Origin: JBBQKI01 sp038326725
Lineage (GTDB): Bacteria; Bacteroidota; Bacteroidia; Flavobacteriales; Flavobacteriaceae
Direction: 5' to 3'
NCBI GenBank assembly: GCA_038326725.1
Contig: JBBQKI010000024.1
Location: forward strand, 1-32,444
Length of the DNA stretch: 32,444 nt
The position numbers were made by a program, and so were the translations under genes. Under the pieces are notes generated by a model. It was not told where the DNA came from and made no database searches. It worked only from the letters and a program-made list of their open reading frames with translations. Positions 25,097-32,444 of this stretch are shown piece by piece. Position 1 is the stretch's first letter; each line of letters begins with the position of its first letter.

Positions 25097-25226
25097 GGAG
25101 TTCTAGTTTGAATCGTGCAAAAATAGGAGTAAAATTTTCAAAAAAAAATTGTGAAATCAATTTATTCCTAAATTTATACTTTGAAAGTTAACAACCTTAA
25201 AGAAGGAAAGACTAAAATTTTTTAAA

Positions 25227-27596
25227 ATGGAAAAAAGTACCGAAGAATTTCCGCTACAAATAAAGATAAGTTTTGGTAAGCTTTTCGAATTTTACCGAGA
25301 GCAATTGCTATCCGGCAATGAAGCAACATACCCCAAGGCCCTGCAAGTTCTGGAAATTGCAGAAAAAAATCCTGTTTTGACCAAAGGCATCACTACCCAA
25401 AAGGAAATAGAAAAATATAAGCCCGAAATAGATATTATATTGGAAGATTTGTTTTCAACGGTTTTGGAGAACAATGAAATAAAAATAGCAGCAATCCCTT
25501 TTCAGGAATATTTTTTTAAATCATCAAAACGTTTTCAAAAAATAATCAGCGATGCGGGTGAAAATGAACTACCGCGGCTCACCAATTTGGAGGACGACCA
25601 ATATTATATCATGGGGTGCAGTATAATTTTAAACAACCATTTTGGGTATAAAATTGACTTCCGCCGTCCTTTTTATTATAACATCCCCGATGCAAAGGGG
25701 ATTATGAAAAATTACCGAGTGGTTTACAACGGCGATTTCATTGAAGTTGAAAAAACCGCTAGTGCCATTGAGATTACCCCGGAGGATGTTAATGAACTGT
25801 TGGAAAGTTTTGACAATATAAAAGTTTGGAAAGAAAAATTCCCTCCCGAAAGCTGGATATTTAGAGGCTTCGTGATTGCAACACTTTTTGATGTTACCTC
25901 AGATGTTTCCATTTCCGAATTCAAGGCAGGTCTTTTGCGGCGTGAGGTTAACGGGGGCGCGCTTACCATAGAGCTTGAGCCACTTTTTCAATCCATCTTC
26001 AATGTAAAAGATCTCAGGATAGGGTTTACCGATTATAATGAAGAAAATGAAACCTTTGAACAATTGCTTTACAAGGATATTGGCAGTTTTATCCTGCATG
26101 GCGAAAAGGCTAAGGCCTGCAAAGATGCATTGTGCAGTTCATCTTATTACACCCTTTTTAAGAAAAAGGGATTGTACTGTGTTACCGATGCCAAGAAATA
26201 TCACAAGCTTTATCCAGAAAATATCCTTTATAAAAAAATGGTGGATCAGGGAATCAAGAGCGCCATATTCGCTTCCATTTTTGAAGGAGAAAGAATATAT
26301 GGGGTATTGGAACTGGTTTCCCCAAATGCCAACGAACTTAACACCATAAACGCCCATAAACTACACGATATTATGCCCTTTTTGATAGATTCGGTAATAC
26401 GTTCAAAGGAGCGGGCAGAAAATGAACTTGAGCTTATAATTCAGGAAGAATGCACTGCCATCCATAGCAGTGTTCATTGGAAATTTAGAAAAGAGGCCAA
26501 AAGATATTTTAATGCACAGGAAGAAGGAAACCCCAGTATTTTCCGGGAAATTGTGTTTGACAATGTACACCCGCTCTTCGGGCAAATAGATATCATTGGC
26601 TCATCTCAAGCAAGGAACGAAGCCACAAAAAACGATCTTAAATTCCAACTTGAGCATATTCATGGTATTTTGAAAAAAATGCATACGCAGCACGAATTGC
26701 CCATTTTCGAGCATTTCATTTTTACCATTGAAAATAATTTAAAAGAAATTGAAGTTAACCTGCAGGTTGATAGTGAACGACGCATTTTGGCTTTCCTTAA
26801 AACTGAAATTATCCCCATGTTTGACCATTTGGGCAAGAAAAATGAAACTTTAAGGACATTTTTAAAAGAGTATTATGAATTGATCGACAATCCTACCGGC
26901 ATGATTTACAAGCACCGAAGAGATTTTGACGAATCGGTAATGCTTGTAAATAAGCGTTTAGCTTCCCTTATGGACAAAAAACAAGTGGAAGCACAGCGCA
27001 TGTTTCCTCATTATTATGAAAGGTTCAAGACCGATGGTTTGGAACACAACCTTTACATTGGGGAATCCATCAACAAGCAAAAACAGTTTCATGGAATATA
27101 CCTAAACAATCTTAAGCTATGGCAGCTGCAAGTGATGTGCGATATGGAAAACAGTTTTTATAAGTTTAAAAGCAGTTTGTCCACGCCTTTAAATGTTGCT
27201 TCAATGATTTTGGTATTCAATGGCTCGCTGGCTCTTCGTTTCAGGATGGACGAAAAACGTTTTGATGTAGATGGCACCTATAACGCCCGGTATGAAGTGA
27301 TAAAAAAACGCGTGGACAAGGCCAACATAAAAGGTACTGAAGAGCGGATTACACAAGCTGGAAAATTGACCATCATTTATTCCCAAAAAGAAGATGAAGA
27401 AGAATATCTTAAATATATTTTGTTCCTCCAGCACAAAGATCAATTTGAAGGGCAAGTGGAGATCTTAGAGTTGGAAGACCTTCAAGGAGTAACGGGCCTA
27501 AAAGCAATACGCGTGGGCTTGAAATATACGAAGGCACCGGAGGGTTCCCGAGAATATTATACCTATGAAGATATTATTTCCGGTATAAATTCTTAA
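25227..27596 (+). CDS. Large GAF-domain protein, unknown function
   Basis: I recognise only part of this 789-residue soluble protein. A GAF-like sensor domain spans about 250-400 (ALCSSSYYTLFKKKGLYCVTD, then KKMVDQGIKSAIFASIFEGERIYGVLELVSP, the typical closing strands). The N-terminal 250 and C-terminal 390 residues match nothing I can name. The C-terminal part contains helices (EAQRMFPHYYERFKTDGLEHNLYIGESI) and ends in a mixed region. There is no kinase, cyclase, GGDEF or HTH motif. It converges with the HD-PycTM gene with a four-base TTAA overlap. A role as cytosolic sensor in the same signalling process is conceivable but only inferred from position. Confidence 0.75.
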   Translation: MEKSTEEFPLQIKISFGKLFEFYREQLLSGNEATYPKALQVLEIAEKNPVLTKGITTQKEIEKYKPEIDIILEDLFSTVLENNEIKIAAIPFQEYFFKSSKRFQKIISDAGENELPRLTNLEDDQYYIMGCSIILNNHFGYKIDFRRPFYYNIPDAKGIMKNYRVVYNGDFIEVEKTASAIEITPEDVNELLESFDNIKVWKEKFPPESWIFRGFVIATLFDVTSDVSISEFKAGLLRREVNGGALTIELEPLFQSIFNVKDLRIGFTDYNEENETFEQLLYKDIGSFILHGEKAKACKDALCSSSYYTLFKKKGLYCVTDAKKYHKLYPENILYKKMVDQGIKSAIFASIFEGERIYGVLELVSPNANELNTINAHKLHDIMPFLIDSVIRSKERAENELELIIQEECTAIHSSVHWKFRKEAKRYFNAQEEGNPSIFREIVFDNVHPLFGQIDIIGSSQARNEATKNDLKFQLEHIHGILKKMHTQHELPIFEHFIFTIENNLKEIEVNLQVDSERRILAFLKTEIIPMFDHLGKKNETLRTFLKEYYELIDNPTGMIYKHRRDFDESVMLVNKRLASLMDKKQVEAQRMFPHYYERFKTDGLEHNLYIGESINKQKQFHGIYLNNLKLWQLQVMCDMENSFYKFKSSLSTPLNVASMILVFNGSLALRFRMDEKRFDVDGTYNARYEVIKKRVDKANIKGTEERITQAGKLTIIYSQKEDEEEYLKYILFLQHKDQFEGQVEILELEDLQGVTGLKAIRVGLKYTKAPEGSREYYTYEDIISGINS

Positions 27597-28789
27597 GCAG
27601 TTTCCATAAAGCCAACCGAAAGCCCGAAAGCGATAATTGATATTATAGTCCCGATTACAAAAACAGTATACGCCAAACGAAGGATTTTGTATTTTCGAGC
27701 CAAGACTTTCCCTAAGAAATATAAATCTTTGGTGAGTGAAGTATAAACATAGTGACGATCTTTTAGAAGTTCTTCGATTGCCCATTCAAACTTTGAAAGC
27801 TCCATTTTATGGAAATTTCCGAAGAATGTTAAATTCACGCTCCTGTTTTCAACATCTTCATCCGTGAACTCGCCGCTTGTAATATTTGGTCTTGTTGCTA
27901 TCACCGACAGAATCATTGTGATGGCACTGAATAACACAAAAATTCCCGTCGGGAGAATTAAGTATTGATTCCCTGCAGCATCAAATTTTGAAAGCAAATT
28001 TGCCAAAATCAAAGAGATGATAATAGCATTTACAGATAAAAGGATATTGGCCTTGCTATCTGCTATGGCACTAAGGTCTATATGGTTTCTCAATGCCACA
28101 CGGAAAAAAGTCTGAATACCACGTTCTGGATTATCGTTCTTGGCATCGGCCTTGTATTGGGCCTTTATTTTTTCTTTTGACAATTTTTCCTTTTCCTTAG
28201 TGTTTTTTTTTATCAAACTGGTCAAATTTTCTTCTTTGACCGGTTGCCAATTTTTCAGGGCATAATCTGTGTAAAATTGGTGTTTTTCAATAAGCACTTT
28301 AATATTTTCTTCCCGCCATTCTCTGGGAGTGTAATTACATGCATTTTGAGATATGAGTTCTTGGCGCAAAAGTTCGCTGGCTTCCTCAAAGTAATCTTTC
28401 CCAAAATGGGAGGAATCGGCATCTCGAATGATTTCTTCCAATTCCCCTTTTGGGGATACACCTTTAAAACGGGTTGCCAGAATACATTTTTCAACCCCAT
28501 TAATTATTTCTTTTTCAACGTTTTTCGATTCCAAAAATTCTCGTGCAATTTTAGCACTTTCCTCTTCGTGCCCTTCCCTGGCATTTATATAGCCAGTGTC
28601 GTGCAATAAGGCCGCAAGTTGCAGTATAGTGGCATCTTTAACATCAATTTGGGAATGTTCAATGATTTCATTTATACTTTTGAGAACACGTTTTGAGTGG
28701 GTGTAGTTGTGATATACAACGGTGTTTGGAAGCTTATCCTTAAGGAGTTCCAGAATAAAATCATCGGTATCTTGAATTATCTTTTGCAT
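27593..28789 (-). CDS. HD-domain protein with Pycsar-type transmembrane effector domain
   Basis: With the ATG at 28787-28789 it has 398 residues; the longer frame starting at a TTG (28810) overlaps the promoter box. Positions count from that TTG. HD domain, about 30-180: HNYTHSKR (His38), ALLHDTGY with His70-Asp71, and IIRDADSSHFG (Asp130, Asp132), so the metal site looks intact. A charged linker (195-230) leads to the PycTM/DUF5706-like module: IADSKANILLSVNAIIISLILAN (249-271), a second membrane segment (about 284-305), then FFGNFHKM and DLYFLGKVLARKYKILRLAYTVFVIG with a last membrane segment (378-402). Family members are effectors of Pycsar antiphage systems, opening membranes on binding cyclic pyrimidine nucleotides. 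No cyclase gene is adjacent. Confidence 0.82.
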   Translation of the reverse strand: MQKIIQDTDDFILELLKDKLPNTVVYHNYTHSKRVLKSINEIIEHSQIDVKDATILQLAALLHDTGYINAREGHEEESAKIAREFLESKNVEKEIINGVEKCILATRFKGVSPKGELEEIIRDADSSHFGKDYFEEASELLRQELISQNACNYTPREWREENIKVLIEKHQFYTDYALKNWQPVKEENLTSLIKKNTKEKEKLSKEKIKAQYKADAKNDNPERGIQTFFRVALRNHIDLSAIADSKANILLSVNAIIISLILANLLSKFDAAGNQYLILPTGIFVLFSAITMILSVIATRPNITSGEFTDEDVENRSVNLTFFGNFHKMELSKFEWAIEELLKDRHYVYTSLTKDLYFLGKVLARKYKILRLAYTVFVIGTIISIIAFGLSVGFMETA

Positions 28790-28807
28790 CACGTATTTTT
28801 TAATAAC

Positions 28808-28835
28808 CAAAGTAACAAAAAATTAAAGCGCGCAA
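28808..28835 (-). promoter_or_regulatory. Candidate promoter of the HD-PycTM gene
   Basis: On the minus strand TACTTTG (28814-28808), one base shorter than TAnnTTTG, lies 18 bases after TTG (28835-28833). A start of transcription near 28802 would leave a 13-base leader before the ATG at 28789. The gene on the other strand begins at 28842, so the two divergent genes share about 50 bases of control region. Confidence 0.35.
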
Positions 28836-28841
28836 TTCTTT

Positions 28842-31800
28842 ATGAAAAAAATTAACATCGTTATAACTTTTGTGGCAGGAATCCTTTTAACTGCTTGTGC
28901 TACTTATAAACCTCAATACGCTAATCGCGAATCTAATACTACGCCTTCCAATAAGGAAATCAACAAGACTTTTTATCTAATTGGAAATGCCGGGAAAACA
29001 GGTTCCGAAAAATCGGCAGCTTTAAAGTCCCTTGAAAACCATTTGAAGGGTAAAGATACTAAAGACAGCTACGTATTATTTTTAGGGAACAGTTTTTTCC
29101 CGGGCGGCATGACCAAGGATGGTAAAAATAAAGAGACTGCCGAGGGAGGGATGAAAACACAATTAGGTGCACTTAAAGATTTTAATGGCGAAATAGTTGT
29201 GCTCCCCGGAAATCTTGATTGGAAAGGAAGCGTGGATGGATTGGAGCTTGAGGAAGATTTCCTGAAAGAAAGGTTTGAAGGTAAAGACATACTTCTGCCA
29301 AATAACGGTTGCCCGCTTGAAAGCATCGAAATAAACAAAAACATACAGCTTATGATCGTTGACACCCAATGGTATTTGGAGGATTGGGACGAGCATTCTA
29401 AAATGAACGATAAGTGCGAAATAAAAACCCGCCAAAAATTGTTTATTGAAATTGAGGGAGAATTAAAAAAGAACAGTGAAAAGACAATTGTTTTCGCAAT
29501 GTATCACCCGCTGATAACCTATGGTGAACATGGCGGAAAATATCCATTTATTCACCCAGATTTTTTCAGTACCCTTATCAAACAAGTCAAAACGCAGGGT
29601 GCCATCTCAAAACAAGATAGGTACAATGAAAGTTATGATGGCCTTATGAGCCGTTTACAGGTGCTATCCAAAGATTATGACAACGTGGTTTTTGTTTCCG
29701 GACTCGACAAATCTTTGCAGTATATTGAAGAAGGTAGCACCAAACAAATAATTTCCGGCGCCGGCGCTACTTCAACAGCCGCGGCATTAGGACAATTTGG
29801 AGAATTCAGTTTTGGGGGACAAGGTTTTGCAACTTTGAACGTATATAAAGACGGATCATCTTCGGGCCAATTCTACAAAGCCGAAGAAAATGGAACTGCC
29901 AGCCTTTTATTTGAAAAAGAAATAATCCCCGTTCCTGAAAAATTTGATGCTTCCCAGTTACCCGAAAATTTTCCGGCCACAATCAAATCGCAGGTTTACG
30001 ATGATGAAATGGTTGATAAATCAGGATTTTACAAAGCCCTTTGGGGCGATCATTACCGCGAAGTATATGGCACCGAAGTTAATGCCAAAGTAGTGGATCT
30101 CGATACTCTAAACGGTGGAATGAAAGTATTGAGGCCGGGGGGTGGGCACCAAACCCGTTCGTTGCAATTGGAAGATAAAGAAGGTAAGCGATACAACATG
30201 CGGGCCCTTAAAAAAAGTGCCGTTCAATTTATGCAAACCGTATTGTTGAAAGATAATGATGTGGAATCCGATTTTGAAAACACTGTTCCAGAAGAATTGA
30301 TACAGGATTTTTATACCGCCGCACATCCTTACGGCGCTTTTATAATTCCAAAATTAGCTGATGCAGCAAAGGTTTTTCATACCAACCCTAAGCTTTATTA
30401 CATCCCCAAACAGAACGCATTGGGGATTTACAATGAAGATTATGGAAATGAACTCTATATGATTGTGGAACGCCCAGAAAAAGAGTATGACGGAGCGATT
30501 TTCAATTATCCCGATGATGTAGAAAGCACGGACAGTATGCTAGAGAATGTGAAAAACGAAGAAAACCAGATAGATCAGCAGGCTTATATAAAAGCTCGGG
30601 TTTTCGATATGCTCATAGGCGATTGGGACCGGCATAACGACCAGTGGCGCTGGGCGGAATATAAAGACAAAAACGGGAAAGATGTGTTTGTGCCCATCCC
30701 GAGGGACCGCGACCAGGTTTTCTCAAAATTCGACGGTGGTTTATTGGATGTGGCACGTACGTTATTCAATACTTCCCGGCAATTCCCTGTTTATGATGAA
30801 GAACTTAAGCATACCAAATGGTTCAACCTCGCAGGAATAAAACTTGATCGTGCCTTTATAGAAAATTATGGGAGGGAAGAATGGATAAAACAAGCTCAAT
30901 TTATTCAGCAAAACGTAACCGATGCCATTATTGAAGAAGCTTTCAAAGACCTTCCCACCGAGGTGAATGATGAAGGCACACTTGAAATAAAAGAAAAACT
31001 AAAAGGCAGAAGGGACAATATCGTAAAGATTGCAGAAGAATATTACGATCATTTAGCAAAACTTCAGGTTCTTACGGCCACTGATAAGGACGACCATATA
31101 GAAATAACCCGTCTTCCGCAAGGGGAAACCAATGTTAAAATATTCCGCATTAAAGATGGAAGCAAGGGCGAATTGCTCGTGGACCGCGCCTATAATAAAA
31201 AGGAAACCCAAGAAATATGGATTTACGGTTTGGATGACGATGATATTTTTGAGGTAAAAGGAGAAGGTAATAACCCCATTTTTATTAGGATAGTTGGTGG
31301 GCAGAACAATGACACCTATAATATCGCAAATGGGAAAAACCTAAAGGTTTACGACCAAAAGAGCGAGAAAAATACTATAAATGAAAAGGGCGGCGCGGCA
31401 TTTAGACTGACTGATAATTACAATTTCAACACCTACAATTATTTAAAGCAAAAACAGAACACCAATCTTTTCTTGCCCACATTTGGGTTTAACCCCGATG
31501 ACGGTTTCAGGGTTGGTGCTTCCAATGTTTTTACGGTTAATGGTTTTCAGCAAAACCCATTCAAGCAGCAGCACAGAATCAATGCCGGTTATTATTTTGC
31601 TACTGAAAGTTTTGATATAAACTATGAAGGGGAATTCGCTAATATTTTTTGCGACTGGAATTTTCTTTTGGGCGGCAATTTTAAAAACCCAAATTTTTCC
31701 GAAAACTATTTTGGGTTTGGAAACGAAACCATAAATCCCGATTACGAATTTGATCTGGGCATGGACTATAACCGCGTCCGCATTGGCGGCTATGGAGGTT

Positions 31801-32444
31801 TTTTGGGAATACAACGGGATTCTCCTTTTGGGAGTTTTTTTAGGTTTAAAGCCATTTTTGAAGGAATTGAAGTTGAAAGGACCGAGGATAGGTTTATTGC
31901 CTTGGCAGCCCCAACAGAGTTGGATGAAACCAAATATTTTGTTACGGCCGAAGGCACATACGCCTATGAAAGCATTGACAATAAAGTGAACCCTTCGCGC
32001 GGGATGCAATTTGAATTGACAGCGGGTGGCACCCAAAACGTTGAAGACAGCGAACGGTTGTTTGGTTATGTAAAACCCCAACTTGTTTTTTACAATGCCC
32101 TTTCCAAAAATAGGAAACTGGTGCTAAAATCCGATATTCGTGGACAGTTCAATATTGGAAATAACTTTGAATTTTACCAAGGTGCGCAATTGGGCAGCGA
32201 TACGGGTCTGCGCGGCTACCGAACCGAACGTTTCACCGGGCGAACAGCTGCCTTGGGCAGCGCGGATCTTAGATACAGTTTCAATAAATTTCGCACAGCA
32301 ATAACGCCACTTCAATTGGGTATTTTTGGGGGATTTGATGCGGGCAGGGTTTGGGTCCCCAACGATACTTCTGATGTTTTGCACAGTTCTTACGGTGGCG
32401 GGTTTTGGGTGAACGCGGCGGACCTCATGAGCGGGACATTCAAT
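28842..32444 (+). CDS. Lipoprotein with pseudo-phosphoesterase, kinase-like region and Omp85-type barrel (partial)
   Basis: The frame is open for 1201 codons from the ATG at 28842 and leaves the window, so the 3' end is missing. Residues 1-19 are a lipoprotein signal (ILLTAC, Cys19). About 43-340 follow the calcineurin-like phosphoesterase plan, but ligand motifs are changed: LIGNAG (N49 for D), FLGNSFFPGG (N83, S84 for DN), PGNLDW (L125 for H), MYHPLITYGEHGG (Y221, H222) and SGLDKSLQY (L288, K290 for two His). About 395-640 resemble CotH/HipA-type kinases: RPGGGHQTRSL (431-441), RALKK (454-458), GDWDRHNDQ (593-601), PIPRDRDQVF (619-628). From about 868 come barrel strands, with the Omp85 signature GLRGYR (R1124-Y1126). 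Probably anchored in the outer membrane; function unknown. Confidence 0.85.
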   Translation, partial: MKKINIVITFVAGILLTACATYKPQYANRESNTTPSNKEINKTFYLIGNAGKTGSEKSAALKSLENHLKGKDTKDSYVLFLGNSFFPGGMTKDGKNKETAEGGMKTQLGALKDFNGEIVVLPGNLDWKGSVDGLELEEDFLKERFEGKDILLPNNGCPLESIEINKNIQLMIVDTQWYLEDWDEHSKMNDKCEIKTRQKLFIEIEGELKKNSEKTIVFAMYHPLITYGEHGGKYPFIHPDFFSTLIKQVKTQGAISKQDRYNESYDGLMSRLQVLSKDYDNVVFVSGLDKSLQYIEEGSTKQIISGAGATSTAAALGQFGEFSFGGQGFATLNVYKDGSSSGQFYKAEENGTASLLFEKEIIPVPEKFDASQLPENFPATIKSQVYDDEMVDKSGFYKALWGDHYREVYGTEVNAKVVDLDTLNGGMKVLRPGGGHQTRSLQLEDKEGKRYNMRALKKSAVQFMQTVLLKDNDVESDFENTVPEELIQDFYTAAHPYGAFIIPKLADAAKVFHTNPKLYYIPKQNALGIYNEDYGNELYMIVERPEKEYDGAIFNYPDDVESTDSMLENVKNEENQIDQQAYIKARVFDMLIGDWDRHNDQWRWAEYKDKNGKDVFVPIPRDRDQVFSKFDGGLLDVARTLFNTSRQFPVYDEELKHTKWFNLAGIKLDRAFIENYGREEWIKQAQFIQQNVTDAIIEEAFKDLPTEVNDEGTLEIKEKLKGRRDNIVKIAEEYYDHLAKLQVLTATDKDDHIEITRLPQGETNVKIFRIKDGSKGELLVDRAYNKKETQEIWIYGLDDDDIFEVKGEGNNPIFIRIVGGQNNDTYNIANGKNLKVYDQKSEKNTINEKGGAAFRLTDNYNFNTYNYLKQKQNTNLFLPTFGFNPDDGFRVGASNVFTVNGFQQNPFKQQHRINAGYYFATESFDINYEGEFANIFCDWNFLLGGNFKNPNFSENYFGFGNETINPDYEFDLGMDYNRVRIGGYGGFLGIQRDSPFGSFFRFKAIFEGIEVERTEDRFIALAAPTELDETKYFVTAEGTYAYESIDNKVNPSRGMQFELTAGGTQNVEDSERLFGYVKPQLVFYNALSKNRKLVLKSDIRGQFNIGNNFEFYQGAQLGSDTGLRGYRTERFTGRTAALGSADLRYSFNKFRTAITPLQLGIFGGFDAGRVWVPNDTSDVLHSSYGGGFWVNAADLMSGTFN

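Noticed and set aside
25149..25183. Promoter before the GAF gene (TTG ... TATACTTTG)
   Set aside because: The -7 part has a wrong internal spacing (TA-TAC-TTTG or TA-C-TTTG) and the -33 distance is uncertain.
31443..32081. 212-codon open frame on the minus strand
   Set aside because: It lies entirely opposite the barrel of the 28842 gene, which has clear motifs; the translation is rich in lysine and phenylalanine as expected of a shadow.

Overview
The window looks like chromosome of a flavobacterium (Bacteroidota, Flavobacteriaceae-like). Evidence: menaquinone genes, a fused alpha/beta 2-oxoacid dehydrogenase E1, TlpA-type lipoprotein thioredoxin, HD-PycTM protein, several outer-membrane-barrel proteins, and TAnnTTTG-type promoter boxes lying only a few bases before start codons. 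I cannot assign a genus. I see no tRNA, rRNA, CRISPR array or insertion sequence.

Layout. (1) 1-5151: menaquinone block, menD, a CvfB-like S1 RNA-binding protein and menB, interrupted by two minus-strand genes for secreted proteins (a small unknown one and a papain-fold peptidase). (2) About 5160-8920: an AT-rich accessory stretch, all on the minus strand, with an SDR oxidoreductase, an NmrA-like protein, a small membrane protein, and several broken pieces: the tail of a homocysteine S-methyltransferase, a probable PhnA tail, a twice-frameshifted secreted protein and an unidentified fragment. Its spacers carry GCAC-rich inverted repeats that resemble gene-cassette junctions. (3) 8919-19107, minus strand: a small secreted protein, the fused E1 enzyme, then (in transcription order) ACP phosphodiesterase-like protein, uvrA, a LOG-family protein and a large M1-peptidase-like barrel protein that seems to have lost its zinc site. 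(4) 19148-25096: acyltransferase-3 and glmM (overlapping, translationally coupled), a lipid A-type acyltransferase divergent from a rhomboid protease, a SIMPL-domain protein and a TlpA-like lipoprotein. (5) 25227-end: a large GAF-domain protein, convergent with an HD-domain plus Pycsar-type membrane effector protein, which is divergent from a very large outer-membrane protein that runs off the window.

The most interesting item is that last gene (28842 to the end). It encodes a lipoprotein signal, a calcineurin-type phosphoesterase domain in which essentially every metal-ligand motif is altered (NAG, GNS, GNLD, YH, GLDK instead of DAG, GDN, GNHD, HH, GHDH), then a region with kinase-like motifs (Gly-rich loop, Lys, GDWDRH, PRDRD), then an Omp85/BamA-like barrel with the LRGY signature. 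Together with the dead-looking M1 peptidase-barrel (12057-14882), the window holds two outer-membrane barrels fused to apparently inactive enzyme domains. The HD-PycTM protein is a candidate orphan cyclic-nucleotide defence or signalling effector: I see no pyrimidine cyclase beside it.

All functional statements come from reading motifs by eye; no database search was possible.
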